The notes under the pieces: model-generated
The model's database searches: none
Seen by the model: the letters and a program-made list of their open reading frames with translations, nothing else
What the model was told of the DNA's origin: nothing
Shown here: positions 8,778 to 18,200 of the stretch, piece by piece
How positions within the stretch are numbered: position 1 is the first letter of the stretch
Layout: each line of letters begins with the position of its first letter
Program-made: the position numbers and the translations under genes
NCBI GenBank assembly: GCA_035654655.1
Contig: DASRWI010000038.1
Coordinates: 17,668-81,667 of the forward strand
Direction: 5' to 3'
Length of the DNA stretch: 64,000 nt
Source: DASRWI01 sp035654655
GTDB lineage: Bacteria; Bacteroidota; Ignavibacteria; Ignavibacteriales; Ignavibacteriaceae

Positions 8778-8824
8778 GAGATCACCACGTCTTCGTCCTT
8801 ACGGACTCATCCTCGTGATGACAG
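8778..8824. repeat. Long hairpin repeat, family 4 (ATCACCACG...CGTGATGA)
   Basis: ATCACCACG (8781-8789) pairs with CGTGATGA (8814-8821), and the inner GTCC-TTAC-GGAC extends the hairpin. The motif of a GATC-ATCAC end and a GTGATGACAG end resembles widespread intergenic repeats. A looser relative may be at 50591-50645. It lies between two convergent genes. Confidence 0.55.
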
Positions 8825-8829
8825 AATTC

Positions 8830-10266
8830 TTAATACTCGTGCATTGTTTTTCTTGATAACTCCGAGACTGCCAAATTATAATCAATCAATGCACCTAGAC
8901 TTGATATTCTTGCATCAGTTAATCTAAGCTGCATTTGAGAAAGATCAAAACTTGTTATTGTTCCTGCTCTAAATCTTTCAAGACTTATATTGTAACTCTT
9001 CTCTGCAAGTTCAACACTCTTACTTAAAACTTCTACTCTTGATTTTGCAGATTCGATTTTATTTACGATGTAAATAATTTCCTTCTTGATAGATTCTTTT
9101 TGATTTTCATAATTCAATTTTGAAAGCTCTAAATTTGTCTGTGCTGATTCGACCTCTCTATTGTTCTTTCCCCAATCAAGCATAGGGACATTTAAAGTTA
9201 AAACAACACTTCTATCTTCTGAAAATTCGTGAAATAAATCTCTGATTTTTTCATCATTCTTATTTATACCAAAATTAGCTGAGAGCATTGCGTTGATATT
9301 CCCCCTGGAATCAACTTCGTCAACATTCATTTCATTAAGAGTAATATCAGCATTCGAGTTGAGTAATTCAGGTCTTTTATTTAATGCAAATTGAATAGCT
9401 TCTTCAACATCAACATTAATAGGCTTATAATCTATGTCTGCTATGACATCAATTGATTCGTCAATGTTTAATCCAATAAGTAATTTAAAATTATCCTTCT
9501 GTTCTTTATAACTAAGCTCTGCATTAAGAAGCTGGTTTTTACTTTGGGATAAATCTAATTCAAGTTGTAATGCTTCAACTTCTGCAATCAAACCCGCATT
9601 GTATTTTATCATTGCGGTATTATAAGATTCTTCATTCTGCTTAACTTTTTCTTCTGCAATTTCAACCTGCTTCTTGGATTGAAATAATCTATAGAATTCA
9701 GATGTTACGTTATAAATAACTTCACTTTCACCTCTGTCATAATTGCGCTGAGATTTTTCCAGATTTATTTCTGCTCTTCTAAGATTAGCTTCTTGAGTAT
9801 TGAAGGTAAACAGAGGCTGTCTTAATCTTAAACTTAAATTTGAGTAGTAATCAACAGGCAGATTATTATTTCTACTAAACTGGTCTCTACCCCACATTGA
9901 TGCAGCTAAGGTAAATGTACCATTAGTAAAAGCAACAGGCTGGGTAAACAATAATCTTCCTTCAAGAGTTGTATAACCAACTTCAAAAAATTGTTCAATT
10001 CCTGTAGAAGGATTAAACTGGCTGCTTAAGGTTCGTGAATATCGTGGTAAATCAAATTCCATATCAATAGAAGTACGTAATCCAAGCTTCAATGCTTCTA
10101 AATTTTTTTGAGATGATATGAGATTGTACTCAACAGATTTTATCCCATAGCTTTGTCTTAAAGCTATCTTTAATGATTCATTAAGAGTTAAAACTTTTTG
10201 CGGATAAGCAGATGTTAAAAAGAAAATGCTTAAGAAAATTATTTTAATAAAATATTTTTTATTCAT
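8830..10266 (-). CDS. TolC-family outer membrane efflux channel
   Basis: From the ATG at 10266 the product has 478 residues. The signal peptide (MNKKYFIKIIFLSIFFLTS, cleaved near AYPQ) suits export to the outer membrane. The frame can also open at a TTG at 10281, but the signal peptide favours 10266. The body shows the two-fold TolC/OEP repeat: LTLNESLKIALRQSYGIKS at the start of the first and helical segments rich in E, K, N and S. The LERFRAGTITSFDLSQMQL-type motif comes near the C-terminus (about 440-460). It overlaps the permease gene by 8 bases, so channel, permease and adaptor form one translationally coupled operon. It should form the outer membrane duct of a tripartite efflux pump. 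Confidence 0.9.
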   Translation of the reverse strand: MNKKYFIKIIFLSIFFLTSAYPQKVLTLNESLKIALRQSYGIKSVEYNLISSQKNLEALKLGLRTSIDMEFDLPRYSRTLSSQFNPSTGIEQFFEVGYTTLEGRLLFTQPVAFTNGTFTLAASMWGRDQFSRNNNLPVDYYSNLSLRLRQPLFTFNTQEANLRRAEINLEKSQRNYDRGESEVIYNVTSEFYRLFQSKKQVEIAEEKVKQNEESYNTAMIKYNAGLIAEVEALQLELDLSQSKNQLLNAELSYKEQKDNFKLLIGLNIDESIDVIADIDYKPINVDVEEAIQFALNKRPELLNSNADITLNEMNVDEVDSRGNINAMLSANFGINKNDEKIRDLFHEFSEDRSVVLTLNVPMLDWGKNNREVESAQTNLELSKLNYENQKESIKKEIIYIVNKIESAKSRVEVLSKSVELAEKSYNISLERFRAGTITSFDLSQMQLRLTDARISSLGALIDYNLAVSELSRKTMHEY

Positions 10267-11542
10267 AACGTAAAGATTCAATTGGATTTTTATCTGCTGC
10301 TTTTTTAGCCGGGTAAATTCCGAATATCAATCCTGCTGCTGCTGAAACACTAAATGCAAGTAATACAGAAAAGGTTGAAATCATAGTTTTCCATCCGGCA
10401 TAAGTGGAGATAAGTGAGGTCATTATAAAACCTATTAAAATTCCGATCAATCCACCTAATACACTTATGATTAAAGCTTCATACAAAAATTGATTTAAGA
10501 TGTTTGTTTTAGTTGCTCCAACAGCTCTTCTAACACCTATTTCTCTGGTTCTCTCCAAAATATTTGCAAGCATTATATTCATAATACCAATGCCTCCAAC
10601 AAGTAAAGATATACCTGCAATTGCACCCATAACAACATTAAATATTTTTTGAGTTTTTTGTTTTTGTTCTAACAATGCCTCAGGCAGAACAATTTCATAA
10701 TCCTTAACATTGTAATGTCTTCTTAGCATTATTCTGCTAACAAGATTTGAAGCTTCCTTTAATTGGTCGGAATTTTTAATTTTTACAGTCAATTGGTCAA
10801 TTGAAGTTTTATCAACAACATTAGCACGATCGAGAGGTGGTCCCATAAAAAATATATTTTGCTGCTGTGTTTTTACTTTAGGCATAATCTTAAACATTGC
10901 AGTATTTATGGGGACATATATATCTTCATTAAAATTTCTAAGACTTAAACCTTTAGCACCTGATGCACTTTTAGGTGAAACAACCCCGACAATATCAAAC
11001 CATTGGTCACCAATTTTCAATTTTTTCCCAATAGGTTCTTCAAACTTGAACATTTTTTTTCTTATGCCATCACCAATTACACAAACGTTTGAGAATGATT
11101 CATTATGAACTGTTTTGAAGAATGAACCGCTTGATAATTTTGAATTGAATGTCAAAGGATAATTTGGAGTAGTACCAACAATTTTTAACTGGCTTACATT
11201 ATTTTTATAAAAAACATCAGCATCAACTAATTTAATAGGAGTAACAAATTCAACAAAAGGATTTACATCTTTAATAGCATCAGCATCTTTCAGACTAAGA
11301 CCAGGTGAAAATGCTTTTGTGGTTTGTGTCTGCTCTTCAGGTACAATTTTATTTATGATAATATTATTGGTACCCATTAGTTCAATCTGCTGAAGAGTTT
11401 CCTGTTTTGCACCTTCACCAATTGACATCATAGCTATTACAGCAGCAACACCAAATATAATTCCAAGCATGGTAAGGAACGCACGAAGTTTGTTTGCCTG
11501 CAAACCTTTTATGGCAGTAATTAAAGCTTCTAAATTGTTCAT
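10259..11542 (-). CDS. ABC transporter permease, MacB/FtsX type
   Basis: The 427-residue protein shows the MacB/LolC layout. An N-terminal helix (AFLTMLGIIFGVAAVIAMMS, about 22-41) precedes a periplasmic MacB_PCD domain of about 200 residues beginning with IGEGAKQE. A C-terminal FtsX domain with three helices follows, including the typical LANILERTREIGVRRAVGAT (about 325-344). Such permeases move substrates from the periplasm or act as mechanotransmitters with a TolC partner. Unlike E. coli MacB it has no fused nucleotide-binding domain, and no separate ATPase gene lies in the operon. It overlaps the adaptor gene by 4 bases and the TolC gene by 8. Substrate unknown. Confidence 0.9.
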   Translation of the reverse strand: MNNLEALITAIKGLQANKLRAFLTMLGIIFGVAAVIAMMSIGEGAKQETLQQIELMGTNNIIINKIVPEEQTQTTKAFSPGLSLKDADAIKDVNPFVEFVTPIKLVDADVFYKNNVSQLKIVGTTPNYPLTFNSKLSSGSFFKTVHNESFSNVCVIGDGIRKKMFKFEEPIGKKLKIGDQWFDIVGVVSPKSASGAKGLSLRNFNEDIYVPINTAMFKIMPKVKTQQQNIFFMGPPLDRANVVDKTSIDQLTVKIKNSDQLKEASNLVSRIMLRRHYNVKDYEIVLPEALLEQKQKTQKIFNVVMGAIAGISLLVGGIGIMNIMLANILERTREIGVRRAVGATKTNILNQFLYEALIISVLGGLIGILIGFIMTSLISTYAGWKTMISTFSVLLAFSVSAAAGLIFGIYPAKKAADKNPIESLRYE

Positions 11543-12915
11543 TTCTTATTCAGCTCAGGTTGTTGAATTGTACTTGTTGTTCCTGATTCATCTGATTCAT
11601 CAACAACCGAATATGGGTCCCTCAAGGCAACCTCATCACCTGCTTCAAGCCCTTTTTTAACAAGAATATAGTTCTCACTTTTTTCACCAACAGTAATTTC
11701 TCTCTCTTCAAAGCTTGAACCATTTTTCACATAAACAATTTTCTTGTTCTCTTTTTCAAACACAGCTTCCTGAGGGACAACAATGGAATTAGGAATTTCA
11801 TTAATAATTATTTTATTGCTTGAAGTCATTCCTGGTTTTAATATATCTGACTTGGATTTTATTGAAACAAGAATTTCAAAAACTTTTATTTGCGAATTAT
11901 CTTTTGTTTTTCCTAATGAAGCAACAGAAGAAATTTCTCCAAAGAATGCACTGTCTCTAAACGCATCTAATCTTATTTCAACGGGCAGACCTTTCTTAAC
12001 CCTCGATACATCTACTTCATTTACAAAAGTTACACTTTCCATTGCAGATAAATCAGGCAGACTTACAATAGTCATTCCAGACCATGGAGCATCACCAATT
12101 GTAACTTTTCTTCCTGTATTCCAATTCATTTCATAAACAACAAGTCCTGGCTGAGGTGCAGTAAGAGTAAGCATTTCCAAATCTTTTTTTGCCTTCTCTA
12201 AATCACTTCTTCTTTGCTGAACATCAATATTAACTTTATTTAATTCAGATTGATTTATAATTTTTTGAGATTCTAAATCCTGTTTTACCTTATTATAGCT
12301 TAGTTCATTCTTCTGATGATTTAATTTTGCTTCGCGCTGTTTAATTTCAGCTTCAAACTTCATCTGCTCAAGATTTAATTTTGAAAGCTCAAAAGAAAGT
12401 TCAGCACTTCTTAACTCGGATTCAACTCTTGATGTACTTGATTTATGATTAGCCAAAACTTTATCTCTTTCAGAAATAGCTATCTCAAGTTTAGCTTCAG
12501 CATCCTTAAGATTATTTACAGCCTCTGCAGGGTCAAATTGAACTACAGTATCACCTGAATCCACAAAGGTACCTTCAGGAATAAGATAAACAATTTTAAT
12601 GTTTCCCCTCACTCGTGGTGCAGTAATTGAAGTTGAATTAAGAGCCCTTATTTCACCGCTTTCAGTTATGGTTACTAAAAATTTTTCTTTATTAACTTTA
12701 TAAGTAGGAACATCAGAAGTGGTTGTTTTAAAGAGTGAATTTATTACATAATAAAGAATTACTATTGATAAAATTAATGATGGATAAAAAACTTTTTTAT
12801 TCTTATAAAACTTATGACTCTTAATTATATTATTTAAAGTACCTGCAGTTGATTTAACTTTTTGAAGAACAACTTTTTGTTTCTTTAATTTAGGAACTGA
12901 TGTGGTTTCTTGCAT
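11539..12915 (-). CDS. Efflux periplasmic adaptor (HlyD/MacA-like)
   Basis: The 458-residue protein has a cytoplasmic basic N-terminus and one membrane helix (about 44-62, VFYPSLILSIVILYYVINSL). Half-lipoyl/barrel-sandwich segments (VTITESGEIRALNSTSITAP and LTAPQPGLVVYEM) flank a long coiled-coil hairpin (about 140-245, rich in E, K, Q, L). Beta-barrel and membrane-proximal domains follow (VSIKSKSDILKPGMTSSN and IVVPQEAVFEKENKKIVYV), with an S/T/D/E-rich tail. Membrane fusion proteins of this type link an inner membrane transporter to a TolC channel. It is the first gene of the operon. The 190 bases before it are AT-rich and hold the promoter, but no clear box is visible. Confidence 0.9.
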   Translation of the reverse strand: MQETTSVPKLKKQKVVLQKVKSTAGTLNNIIKSHKFYKNKKVFYPSLILSIVILYYVINSLFKTTTSDVPTYKVNKEKFLVTITESGEIRALNSTSITAPRVRGNIKIVYLIPEGTFVDSGDTVVQFDPAEAVNNLKDAEAKLEIAISERDKVLANHKSSTSRVESELRSAELSFELSKLNLEQMKFEAEIKQREAKLNHQKNELSYNKVKQDLESQKIINQSELNKVNIDVQQRRSDLEKAKKDLEMLTLTAPQPGLVVYEMNWNTGRKVTIGDAPWSGMTIVSLPDLSAMESVTFVNEVDVSRVKKGLPVEIRLDAFRDSAFFGEISSVASLGKTKDNSQIKVFEILVSIKSKSDILKPGMTSSNKIIINEIPNSIVVPQEAVFEKENKKIVYVKNGSSFEEREITVGEKSENYILVKKGLEAGDEVALRDPYSVVDESDESGTTSTIQQPELNKK

Positions 12916-13068
12916 TATAAAATTTCTTTAAAGATGATTTATTAAAATAAAATTTTCTGAGGCTAATAAAAAGCAATAATTTTGTAATAAATTTTATATT
13001 TATACAATAACAAGTGGTAACTTTAAGCAAAGCCGTAAGATGCTGCTGATGAAATAATAATTCAGATA

Positions 13069-13105
13069 AAGATGACATCTTTTCAAGAGATGTCATCTTT
13101 TTTCA
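13069..13105. terminator. Hairpin terminator between Nudix gene and efflux operon
   Basis: AAGATGACATCT (13069-13080) and AGATGTCATCTT (13088-13099) form a 12-bp stem with a 7-nt loop. It directly follows the Nudix gene stop on the minus strand and lies upstream of the efflux operon promoter, insulating it. Confidence 0.8.
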
Positions 13106-13106
13106 A

Positions 13107-13571
13107 TCAATAAAAACTCACCTCATGACTTACATACTTCCCATCTTCATAAACAAACTTTGCACTGAAAAATTTTTCCTGGTTCATCCATTCTAAAAAT
13201 ATTTTATCCCCATCCCAAAGATTAAGTTCAAGCAGCTTATCTTCATCAATCCATTCAAGTTCACCTTCAGTTGAGTTAATTAATTCTCCGGAATAATCAT
13301 CTGAAGAAAAAATAAATACATGCCAATCTTCAACTAAATCAAATAATGGGAATGTTATAAATCCATGCATTCGCAAGCTGTTCACTTTTAATCCGCATTC
13401 TTCAAATATCTCTCTTCTTGCACAATCTTCAGGGGATTCACCCAATTCAAACTTCCCTCCCAAGCCATTCCATTTATTTTTATGATAATCATTTTCTTTT
13501 TTAATTCTATGCAGCATTAAGGTCCGTTTGTTGATAGAATCTTTTACATAACACAGTGTAGCAAGCTTCAT
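13107..13571 (-). CDS. Nudix hydrolase, MutT-like
   Basis: The 154-residue protein carries a complete Nudix box at about 39-61: G-x5-E-x7-REIFEECGL, preceded by NGLGGKFELGESPE. The catalytic Glu pair binds the metal that activates water. Nudix enzymes cleave nucleoside diphosphates linked to another group. Together with the N-terminal strand ATLCYVKDSINKRTLMLHR and the WNGLGGK motif, this resembles MutT-type 8-oxo-dGTP diphosphatases, but substrate cannot be fixed from sequence. It is a single cytoplasmic gene with its own terminator. The divergent acidic-protein gene starts 194 bases away. Confidence 0.88.
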   Translation of the reverse strand: MKLATLCYVKDSINKRTLMLHRIKKENDYHKNKWNGLGGKFELGESPEDCARREIFEECGLKVNSLRMHGFITFPLFDLVEDWHVFIFSSDDYSGELINSTEGELEWIDEDKLLELNLWDGDKIFLEWMNQEKFFSAKFVYEDGKYVSHEVSFY

Positions 13572-13765
13572 ATTGTTTTTAATTCTTTTTTTTTTAATTT
13601 AATTTCAAATGGATGAAGTATTTTTAACTGTAAAGATAATCACATTTTTGTTCTGATTAATTTGGCAGTTTAAAAAAAAATATAAATATTTAATCACAGA
13701 GTTTTTATTAATTCAGACATAATATTAAAAAAGAAAAATAAATTATAAATAGGAGTACCATCAAG

Positions 13766-14095
13766 ATGATCAGTACCGATAATCAAGATATTTTATCAAA
13801 TGAAGAATTTGATGCAAACGATTTTGTTAACTCTTTTATAGAAGATACAGATATCTATTTATCTCCAAAGAAAAAAGAACCTGAACCAGAGGATGATTTT
13901 GACGATGAAGATGATGAGTTTGAAGATGACGATGAATTCGAAGATGACGATGAATTTGAAGATGAAGAGGATGAGGTTGTAGAAGGAGATATTGAAGAAA
14001 TAGATGATGAAGATTTCTATGAAGAGGATTTTGATTTTGATGAAGATGATGAAGAAGAAGATGATGATTTTGAAGATGAGGAAGAGACTTTTTAG
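13766..14095 (+). CDS. Extremely acidic Asp/Glu-rich protein, 109 residues
   Basis: The ATG follows ATAGGAGTACC, a good ribosome binding site at somewhat long spacing. Residues 1-34 are a normal mixed sequence with one basic patch (SPKKKEP). Residues about 38-109 are almost only D and E with scattered F and V, including EFEDDD-type units repeated three times. No signal peptide is present. The aromatic residues spaced within acid runs resemble DNA-mimic or histone-chaperone-like tails, and acidic tails of RNA polymerase delta subunits. Low complexity prevents family assignment. The coding choice is supported by the ribosome binding site, isolated position and following terminator. Confidence 0.7.
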   Translation: MISTDNQDILSNEEFDANDFVNSFIEDTDIYLSPKKKEPEPEDDFDDEDDEFEDDDEFEDDDEFEDEEDEVVEGDIEEIDDEDFYEEDFDFDEDDEEEDDDFEDEEETF

Positions 14096-14105
14096 TTAAT
14101 AATAA

Positions 14106-14130
14106 AAAGGCTGATTTTAAATCAGCCTTT
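14106..14130. terminator. Bidirectional terminator
   Basis: AAAGGCTGAT (14106-14115) and ATCAGCCTTT (14121-14130) form a 10-bp stem flanked by A- and T-rich tails. It lies between the convergent acidic-protein and heptose epimerase genes and can serve both. Confidence 0.88.
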
Positions 14131-14137
14131 GTTCATC

Positions 14138-15106
14138 CTATTCTAAAAATCTATCCTTAATTAAATAATTTTTCACATAATCCCCTACTCCTTCTTCTAA
14201 TGAAGTGACAGGTGAAGCATATCCGGCTGCTTTTATCTTACCTAATTCAGCTTGAGTGAAATACTGATATTTTGCTGCAAGATGTTTTGGCATATCTATG
14301 TATTCAATATTTTTCTTTTTTCCAATTGCAGTGAATATTGCACCAACAAGGTCATTCCAGGTTCTTGCATTACCCGAACCGACATTATATATACCATTCT
14401 TATTTTTATTGTCAAGAAAATATAACGTCATATCAACAGCATCTTTAACATAAACAAAATCTCTTTTCTGCTCCCCATCTTTATAATCAGGTCTGTCAGA
14501 TTTAAACAATACAACTTTTCCTGTTTCAAGTATTTGCTGGTATGCCTTATGAACAACACTTCTCATATCCCCCTTGTGATATTCATTTGGTCCATAAACA
14601 TTAAAATATTTTATCCCAACAATCTTATCTAACATTTTATTATTCTTAGCCCAAATATCGAATAAGGCTTTTGAATAGCCATACATATTCAAGGGTCTTA
14701 AAGTCTCAAGTTTATTTTCATCATCAACAAAACCAAGATTCCCATCGCCATAAGTAGCGGCGGAAGAAGCATAAATAAATCTCACGTTATTCTCAACACA
14801 GTATTGAGCAAGCGTTTTGGTATACTCAAAGTTGTTGCTCATTAAATGGTCAGCATCTCTTTCAGTAGTAGAGGAATTAGCTCCCATATGGATAATTGCC
14901 TCAGCATCGTAATTTACCCCTAATTTGATGTTTTCTATGAATTCAGTTTTATTTATATAATCACTATACTTTAATCCTACCAGGTTCTTCCACTTATCAG
15001 TGGTTCCAAGTTCATCAACAATCAAGATATCTGTAATATTTCTTGTATTTAAGCGCCAAACTATTGCGCTGCCGATAAATCCCGCACCACCTGTTACTAT
15101 AATCAT
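14138..15106 (-). CDS. hldD: ADP-L-glycero-D-manno-heptose-6-epimerase
   Basis: The 322-residue short-chain dehydrogenase-type protein starts with the NAD(P)-binding motif VTGGAGFIGSAIVWRLN. It has SSAATYGDG, the catalytic YxxxK (YGYSKALFD, about 143-151) and the HldD-type stretch NVYGPNEYHKGDMRSVVHKA (about 171-190). These features and the length match HldD/RfaD. That enzyme inverts C6 of ADP-D-glycero-heptose to make the heptose donor for the LPS inner core, in the cytoplasm. Its presence suggests heptose-containing LPS. It is a single gene sharing a bidirectional terminator with the acidic protein. A generic NAD-dependent epimerase is the alternative, but the middle motif argues for HldD. 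Confidence 0.9.
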   Translation of the reverse strand: MIIVTGGAGFIGSAIVWRLNTRNITDILIVDELGTTDKWKNLVGLKYSDYINKTEFIENIKLGVNYDAEAIIHMGANSSTTERDADHLMSNNFEYTKTLAQYCVENNVRFIYASSAATYGDGNLGFVDDENKLETLRPLNMYGYSKALFDIWAKNNKMLDKIVGIKYFNVYGPNEYHKGDMRSVVHKAYQQILETGKVVLFKSDRPDYKDGEQKRDFVYVKDAVDMTLYFLDNKNKNGIYNVGSGNARTWNDLVGAIFTAIGKKKNIEYIDMPKHLAAKYQYFTQAELGKIKAAGYASPVTSLEEGVGDYVKNYLIKDRFLE

Positions 15107-15158
15107 TTTTACACTCTTAGTATTACGTATATTTATTTTTTTATGGAGTCAATTTAAT

Positions 15159-15166
15159 TATATTTG
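15159..15166 (+). promoter_or_regulatory. Possible -7 box (TATATTTG) of the metH promoter
   Basis: TATATTTG fits the TAnnTTTG consensus of Bacteroidota primary promoters and lies 59 bases before the metH start. No clear TTTG -33 box is seen, only a T-run at about the right distance. Confidence 0.3.
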
Positions 15167-15224
15167 TAATTCTTTACAAAAGTAAGGGATTGTGATTTTT
15201 TAACAATAAAAAGCAGTGATTTAG

Positions 15225-18200
15225 ATGAAAGATACTTATACGTTATTAACGTCATTATTAAAAGAAAGAATTCTAATTCTCGATGGTGCAATGGGTACTA
15301 TGATTCAGAAGTATAATCTTTCTGAAGAGGATTTTAGAGGTGAAAGATTTAAGGAGCACCATAGCGACCTTAAAGGAAATAATGAACTATTAACATTAAC
15401 CAAACCTGATGTTATTCTTGATATTCATAAAAAATATCTTGAAGCAGGTTCTGATATTATTGAAACTAACACCTTTAACGGTACTGCAATTTCTCAGGCT
15501 GATTATAAACTTGAACATTTAGTATATGAGTTAAATCTTGAAGCTGCTAAACTTGCTAAATCTGCAGTTGATGAGTATACAAAGAAGACGCCTAATAAAC
15601 CAAGATTTGTTGCAGGTGCTGTTGGACCAACAAACAAAACTGCATCTATGTCACCTAATGTTAATGACCCCGGATACCGTGCTGTTTCATTTGATGATTT
15701 AGTTGCTGCATATACTGAAGAAGTAAGAGGATTAGTTGATGGCGGTGTGGACATTCTTCTTGTTGAAACAATTTTTGATACATTAAACAGCAAAGCTGCT
15801 TTGTTTGCTATTCAGGAGTATTGTGAAAAAATAAATAGAAAAATTCCTGTTATGATTTCCGGAACTATTGTTGACCAAAGCGGAAGAACCTTATCGGGTC
15901 AAACTACGGAAGCATTTTTAATTTCTGTTAGTCATACAAAAAATTTAATCAGCGTTGGACTTAACTGTGCACTTGGTGCAAAGCAGATGCGTCCATTCCT
16001 AAAAGAACTTGCTGACAAAGCTCCTTTCTTTATCAGTGTTTACCCTAATGCAGGATTGCCTGACGAACTTGGACATTATAATGATACTCCTGAATCAATG
16101 GCAAAAGTTCTTGATGAATTTGCTGAAGAAAATCTTTATAATATAGTTGGCGGATGCTGTGGTACAACAGACCCTCATATAAAAGCTATTGCCGAAACTG
16201 CAAGGAAACATAAACCAAGAGTTATCCCTGAAGTTGAGCCGACACTTAAACTAAGCGGACTTGAACCTTTAGTTGTAAGACCTGAATCTAATTTTATAAA
16301 TATTGGTGAACGTACAAATATTACCGGTTCAAAGAAATTTGAAAAGATGATTCTTGCAGGTGATTATGAATCTGCTTTATCTGTTGCTAAGCAGCAGGTT
16401 GAAGCAGGAGCTCAGGTTATTGATATCAATATGGATGAAGGCTTGCTTGATTCAGAAAAAGCAATGACTAAGTTTTTAAATCTCATTGCTGCTGAACCTG
16501 ATATTGCTAAAGTTCCTATTATGCTTGATTCATCCAAGTGGACTGTTCTTGAAGCTGGATTAAAATGTCTGCAAGGAAAAGGAATTGTAAACTCCATTAG
16601 TTTAAAAGAAGGTGAAGCAGCTTTTAAAGAACATGCAAATAAAATATTAAAGTATGGTGCTGCTGTTGTTGTAATGGCTTTTGATGAAGAAGGACAGGCA
16701 GTCGACCTTCAAAGAAGAATAGAAGTTTGTAAACGTGCTTATAAAATTTTAACTGAAGAGGTTGGCTTCCCTCCTCAGGATATTATCTTCGATCCGAACA
16801 TCCTAACCATAGGTACTGGCATTGAAGAGCATAACAAATATGCTATTGAATATATTGAAGCTGTAAGATGGATTAAAGAAAATCTTCCGCGCACTTATAT
16901 ATCTGGTGGTGTAAGTAATATTTCATTCTCATTCAGAGGAAACAATACTGTACGTGAAGCAATGCATTCTGCATTCTTATACCACGCAATCAAGGCAGGT
17001 ATGGATATGGGTATTGTCAATGCAGGACAGCTTGAAGTTTATGAAGAAATACCAAAAGAACTTTTAACTTTAGTAGAAGATGTAATCTTTAATCGTACTC
17101 CGGATGCTACCGAAAAATTAATTGAGTATGCAGACAGAGTAAAATCAGTTGATAAAGAAGCTGTTAAAAAAGATGAATGGCGAGAAGCACCTGTTGAAGA
17201 GAGATTAAAACACTCATTAATTAAAGGTATCACTGATTACATTGATGAAGATACTGCTGAAGCATTTACACAATATGATGACCCGATAAAAGTTATTGAA
17301 GGTCCATTAATGGCTGGTATGAATGTAGTTGGCGATTTATTTGGCTCCGGTAAAATGTTTTTACCTCAGGTAGTAAAAAGTGCAAGAGTAATGAAAAAGG
17401 CTGTTGCTTATCTCATCCCTTTTATTGAAGCAAGAAAAAATGCATCTGAGCCTAAAGAACTAAAAAAAGTTTTAATGGCTACTGTTAAAGGTGATGTTCA
17501 CGATATAGGTAAAAATATTGTTGGTGTAGTTCTAGGATGCAACAATTATCAAATAATAGACTTAGGTGTTATGGTTCCTGCTGATAGAATTATCGATGAA
17601 GCTCTTGCAAATAAAGTTGATGTTGTTGGCTTAAGCGGTTTAATTACTCCATCATTAGATGAAATGGTTCATGTTGCAAAAGAAATGGAACGTAGAGGAA
17701 TAAAACTTCCATTGCTAATCGGCGGTGCAACCACATCAAGAGTACATACTGCAATTAAAATTTCACCTGCTTATTCAGGTCCTGTTGTTCACGTATTAGA
17801 TGCTTCACGCAGTGTAGCTACTGTTAATAATCTTTTAAATCCTGAAACTAAACAGGATTACTTCAAAAAAGTTAAAGAAGAATACATTGCCTTAAAAGAA
17901 GATTATTTAAAAAAGCAGAGTACAAAAAATTATTTATCAATTGCTGAAGCAAGAAGAAATAAATTAAACATCAACTGGTCAGAAGCAAAAATTAAAAAGC
18001 CAAATTGCTTAGGTGTTACCGTACTCAATGATTATTCAATTGCAGAGCTTAGAAAATATATTGATTGGACTCCATTCTTCTCTGCCTGGGAATTAAAAGG
18101 AAAATATCCTCAAATTCTTGAAGATGAAAAATATGGTGTTGAAGCTAAAAAACTTTTTGATGATGCAAATAAAATGTTGGATGATGTAATAAAAAATAAA

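Noticed and set aside
8778..8824. Hammerhead-ribozyme-like core on the minus strand (GATGAGTCCGTAAGGACGAA)
   Set aside because: The stem II part matches the classical hammerhead, but the conserved C and U before GATGA are replaced and no cleavage-site strand exists. The flanks pair with each other into one long hairpin, so it fits a repeat hairpin better than a three-way ribozyme.
15107..15224. Cobalamin or SAM riboswitch before metH
   Set aside because: The gap is only 118 bases and AT-rich, with no B12-box or SAM-type conserved core and no terminator or anti-terminator pair.
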